Part shown: piece by piece, positions 60,991-64,000 of the stretch
Position numbering within the stretch: position 1 is the first letter of the stretch
Layout: each line of letters starts with the position of its first letter
Assembly: GCA_017483645.1 (NCBI GenBank)
Contig: JAFUWD010000025.1
Location: forward strand, 23,351-87,350
Direction of reading: 5' to 3'
DNA from: Muribaculaceae bacterium
GTDB taxonomy: Bacteria; Bacteroidota; Bacteroidia; Bacteroidales; Muribaculaceae
DNA: 64,000 nt
The notes under the pieces: generated by a model
Database searches by the model: none
The model's input: only the letters and a program-made list of their open reading frames with translations
Told to the model about the DNA's origin: nothing
Position numbers and translations under genes: made by a program

Positions 60991-63276
60991 TCACTCGTCG
61001 TCGCGGCGCTGGTTGCGGTCGTCCTGACGACGGTCGCGGCGCGGTCCACGGCCACCATTGCCTTCACGGCGCGGTGCGTGGCCGCCGTTACCCTCGCGGC
61101 GCTGTCCACCGCCGTTGCCACCCTCGCGGCGCGGTGCGCGCTGCTTGCGCTCCTCGTAGCCCTCGGGCTTGTCCTGCAGGGCGCGCATGGAGAGGCGGTA
61201 CTTGCCCGTCTTCTTGTCGATCTCGATGAGCTTGACGGTGACCTCGTCGCCCTCGTGCAGGCCGCTGGCCTCCATGTCGGGCAGGCGTTCCCAGCTGATT
61301 TCGCTGATGTGGAGCAGTCCGTCACGACCGGGCATAAACTCGACAAACGCGCCGAACTCCAGAATCGAGCGCACGGTGCCGGTATAGACCGTTCCCTCCT
61401 CGGGCACGGCGATGATGGCCTTGATGCGGGCCACGGCAGCCTCGATGCTCTCCTTGTTGGCAGCGGCGATTTCGATTTCGCCCTTGCCGTCGATTTCGTC
61501 GATGGTGATGATGGCTCCGGTTTCCTCCTGGATGCCCTGGATCACCTCGCCGCCCTTGCCGATGATGGCACCGATGAACTCCTTGTCGACCGTCATGGCC
61601 ACGATGCGCGGCACGTGCGGCTTGTAGTCCTCGCGCGGCGCGGGGATGGTCTGGTTGATGATGTTCAGGATGTGGAGGCGTCCGGCCTTGGCCTGGAGCA
61701 GCGCCTGCTCGAGCACCTCGTAGGGCAGTCCGTCGCACTTGATGTCCATCTGCGTGGCGGTGATGCCGTCGACGGTGCCGGTGACCTTGAAGTCCATGTC
61801 GCCCAGGTGATCCTCATCGCCCAGGATGTCGCTCAGCACGGCGTGCTTGACGTTGCCCTCGTCGGTAATCAGGCCCATGGCGATGCCCGCCACCGGCTTC
61901 TTGATTTTCACACCGGCGTCGAGCAGTGCCAGCGTTCCGGCGCACACGGTGGCCATCGACGACGAGCCGTTGCTCTCCAGGATGTCGCTCACGATGCGGC
62001 AGGTGTAGGGGAAGTCGTCGGGGAACATGCGCTTCAGGGCGCGGTGTGCCAGGTTGCCGTGGCCAATCTCGCGGCGGCTCACGCCACGCGGGGCGCGTGC
62101 CTCGCCGGTGGAGAATGCCGGGAAATTGTAGTGGAGCAGGAAGCGCTCGTTCTCACGGCGCAGCACGTCGTCGATGAGTTTCTCATCGAGCTTGGTGCCA
62201 AGGGTGACGGTGGCCAATGCCTGCGTCTCGCCGCGGGTGAACACTGCCGATCCGTGGGGATAAGGCAGATAGTCGGTCTCGCACCAGATGGGACGAATCT
62301 CGTCGGTGCGGCGTCCGTCGAGGCGGATATGCTCGTCGAGGATGCAACGGCGCACGGCGTCGCGCTGCACCTCGTTGAAGTAGCGGGTAATCATGGGGGT
62401 GAGACCCTCGCGGTCGTCCTCGGGGATGGTCTCCATGAACTCATCGAAGGCCTTCTGGAACTGCTCGTTGCGCCATTCCTTGTCGGCGCGTCCGGCCTGT
62501 GCCACGGCGTAGCACTTGGGATAGACCTCGGCGCGCAGGCGGGCGTGGATTTCCTCGTCGTCCACCTCGTGGCAGTACTCACGCTTGGTGACGCCCAGCT
62601 CGGCGGCCAGCTCCTTCTGGATGAGGCACATGGGCTTGATGGCCTCGTGGGCGGCCTTGAGTGCGGCGATGAGGTCGTCCTCGCCCACTTCGTTCATTTC
62701 GCCCTCCACCATCATGATGTTGTCGTAAGTGGCACCTACCATCAGCTCCATGTCGGCTTCCTTGATTTGCTCGAAGGTGGGGTTGATGACAAACTCACCG
62801 TTGATGCGCGCCACGCGCACCTCGGCGATGGGCCCCTCGAAGGGGACGTCGCTCACCGCGATGGCGGCGCTGGCAGCCAGTCCGGCCAGAGCGTCGGGGC
62901 AGTCCACACCGTCGCTGGAGAACATGATGATGTGGACAATGGTGTTGGCGTGGTAGTTCGAGGGGAAGAGCGGCCTGAGCACGCGGTCCACGAGACGTGC
63001 GGTGAGCACCTCGTAGTCGCTGGCGCGTCCTTCGCGCTTGGTAAATCCGCCGGGATAGCGCCCGAAGGACGAGTATTTCTCTTTGTATTCAACGGTGAGA
63101 GGCATGAAATCGGCCCCTTCTTCGGCCTCACGTGCCGAGACCACTGTCGCCAGAATCATCGTGTTGTTAAGGCGCAGTTCAACAGCTCCATCGGCTTGCT
63201 TGGCAAGCTTTCCTGTTTCGAGGGTGATTACACGTCCGTCACCCAGGTCGATGGTTTTTTTAGTAGGTGTCAACAT
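60991..63276 (-). CDS. pnp: Polyribonucleotide nucleotidyltransferase (PNPase)
   Basis: PNPase degrades RNA 3' to 5' using phosphate. The 761-residue protein has two RNase PH domains ([18 protein letters not shown] in the first; [17 protein letters not shown] and [19 protein letters not shown] in the second), a KH domain ([16 protein letters not shown], about 565-580) and an S1 domain ([19 protein letters not shown], about 635-700). It ends with about 45 residues of Gly/Arg/Asn-rich, RGG-like low-complexity tail ([13 protein letters not shown]), likely an extra RNA-binding segment. A promoter lies 34 bp upstream. Confidence 0.97.
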   Translation of the reverse strand: MLTPTKKTIDLGDGRVITLETGKLAKQADGAVELRLNNTMILATVVSAREAEEGADFMPLTVEYKEKYSSFGRYPGGFTKREGRASDYEVLTARLVDRVLRPLFPSNYHANTIVHIIMFSSDGVDCPDALAGLAASAAIAVSDVPFEGPIAEVRVARINGEFVINPTFEQIKEADMELMVGATYDNIMMVEGEMNEVGEDDLIAALKAAHEAIKPMCLIQKELAAELGVTKREYCHEVDDEEIHARLRAEVYPKCYAVAQAGRADKEWRNEQFQKAFDEFMETIPEDDREGLTPMITRYFNEVQRDAVRRCILDEHIRLDGRRTDEIRPIWCETDYLPYPHGSAVFTRGETQALATVTLGTKLDEKLIDDVLRRENERFLLHYNFPAFSTGEARAPRGVSRREIGHGNLAHRALKRMFPDDFPYTCRIVSDILESNGSSSMATVCAGTLALLDAGVKIKKPVAGIAMGLITDEGNVKHAVLSDILGDEDHLGDMDFKVTGTVDGITATQMDIKCDGLPYEVLEQALLQAKAGRLHILNIINQTIPAPREDYKPHVPRIVAMTVDKEFIGAIIGKGGEVIQGIQEETGAIITIDEIDGKGEIEIAAANKESIEAAVARIKAIIAVPEEGTVYTGTVRSILEFGAFVEFMPGRDGLLHISEISWERLPDMEASGLHEGDEVTVKLIEIDKKTGKYRLSMRALQDKPEGYEERKQRAPRREGGNGGGQRREGNGGHAPRREGNGGRGPRRDRRQDDRNQRRDDE

Positions 63277-63309
63277 TTATAAAAATTTAATATAGCGTAA
63301 AAATTCGTG

Positions 63310-63317
63310 CAAAGGTA
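63310..63317 (-). promoter_or_regulatory. Promoter -7 box of pnp
   Basis: Minus-strand TACCTTTG, 34 bp before the ATG, with a partial -33 (GTTG near 63338). Confidence 0.65.
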
Positions 63318-63387
63318 CGAAAAAATTTTTTAATTATCAACGCTTTAGGTGAAAAATCGGGACCGACGCCCCCACAACCGGCGAAAA

Positions 63388-63679
63388 ACGCCCCCTTGCG
63401 GGGCGGAGGAGTGTGTAATCCCCGAGTGGCTGGCAGCGGCGCCGAAACATGGGGCTCTGGCATAGGATGCGTCTCCGACGCATCATCCACGCAGATTCCC
63501 CTCTAAGATAGAGGGGGAGAATCCATCTGCTCCCCTAAGTTAGGGGAGCTGTCACGAAGTGACTGAGGAGTGTGTCCACACTGCATGGGGGCCACGTCGC
63601 CGGTTGGCACACGCCCCCGGCCTTCGGCCACCCCCCTCTATCTTAGAGGGGGAACTCAGCTGCTCCCCTTAGGGGAGGA
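63388..63679. repeat. REP-like palindromic element cluster 5
   Basis: A tail-only copy (GCCCC-TTGC-GGGGC then GGAGGAGTGTG, 63390-63416), a different palindrome GATGCGTC-TCC-GACGCATC (63466-63484), then palindromes near 63496-63518, 63528-63549, 63631-63653 (inverted) and 63661-63679. The 63528-63653 portion closely resembles the 120-bp unit of cluster 4. It fills most of the 499-bp gene-free stretch between efp and pnp. Confidence 0.85.
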
Positions 63680-63775
63680 AAACTCAACTGCCCTGCCACA
63701 TCGGCAAAAAACGCGGCCTCGCCGCTGGGGCGGGGCCGCGTGGTGGTTGCTACCGGCACGGGGCGGGGCGAAGCG

Positions 63776-64000
63776 TTATCGCACGCGACCCACGTAGCTG
63801 CCGTCGCGGGTATCGACCTCGATGATCTCACCCTCGTTGACAAACAGCGGCACACGCACGGTGGCGCCGGTCTCAACGGTGGCGGGCTTCAGGGTGTTGG
63901 TGGCGGTGTCGCCTTTCACTCCGGGCTCGCTGTAGGTGATTTTGAGCTGGGTCTTGACGGGCATCTCGGCAAAGAGGATGGTCTCGGTGCTGGCGTCGGA
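63776..64000 (-). CDS. efp: Elongation factor P, C-terminal part (cut by window edge)
   Basis: The frame runs off the right end without a start codon. The visible 74 residues include [40 protein letters not shown] and [20 protein letters not shown], the OB-fold domains II and III of EF-P. EF-P relieves ribosomes stalled at proline runs. The N-terminal domain with the modified residue is outside the window. Confidence 0.95.
   Translation of the reverse strand, partial: SDASTETILFAEMPVKTQLKITYSEPGVKGDTATNTLKPATVETGATVRVPLFVNEGEIIEVDTRDGSYVGRVR

Overview
The window comes from a member of the Bacteroidota, order Bacteroidales, most likely Muribaculaceae (genus not determinable by eye). The evidence is Bacteroidetes-type promoters (-33 TTTG, about 19-20 bp, -7 TAnnTTTG) in front of many transcription units, type IX secretion C-terminal domains, a BspA-type leucine-rich repeat protein with a dockerin-like tail, a UpxY antiterminator, a lipoprotein TamA-like (TamL) protein, and Bacteroidetes-only families such as DUF5106 and DUF4922. 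About 42 protein genes (two cut by the window ends), one tRNA-Val and one candidate small RNA are described.

Layout. 0-4.6 kb: the first codons of glutamate formimidoyltransferase, folD, apbE, two tandem paralogous outer-membrane barrels with their own promoters, a likely promoter-terminator small-RNA unit, a DJ-1 family gene and tRNA-Val(TAC). 4.7-17 kb: a dense minus-strand run of housekeeping and envelope genes (DUF5106 protein, DoxX, mnmA, bifunctional nuclease, nucleoside permease, rsmE, kdsA, TPR protein, TamL, HAD phosphatase, AspT-like exchanger). 17.2-34.7 kb: one apparent 12-gene minus-strand operon for peptidoglycan recovery: secreted amidase with golvesin domain, two GT2 glycosyltransferases, DUF4922 HIT-like protein, SpoIID/LytB-domain protein, AmpG-like permease, NamZ (DUF1343) muramidase, FAD/Fe-S D-lactate-type dehydrogenase, MurT-like DUF5009 membrane protein, MurNAc kinase, MurQ etherase and an SGNH hydrolase. 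The steps connect: cell-wall sugar is released, imported, phosphorylated and split into GlcNAc-6-P and D-lactate, and the lactate can be oxidised by the product of the same operon.

34.8-45.5 kb: BspA-type protein, a more AT-rich pair (beta-helix protein plus hexapeptide acetyltransferase), a second MurK-like kinase with an altered phosphate loop, and two copies of a beta-propeller/amidase gene pair, one amidase carrying a T9SS sorting domain. 45.8-53.5 kb: the coding strand switches and the DNA looks more GC-rich: pepD, upxY, gmd, fcl, a Nudix hydrolase, dGTPase and nicotinate phosphoribosyltransferase. 53.6-64 kb: a 1493-residue secreted protein, a composite DUF559-nuclease/PIN-domain ORF, pnp and the 3' part of efp.

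The most unusual feature is a family of about 20 palindromic REP-like elements. All copies I found lie between 50.6 and 63.7 kb, in five clusters around and inside the DUF559 (Vsr-like) nuclease ORF. They are arranged tail-to-tail, their second stems vary with the pairing kept, and in several places they are read through in frame as protein. This looks like a REPIN/RAYT-like partnership with a different nuclease family.
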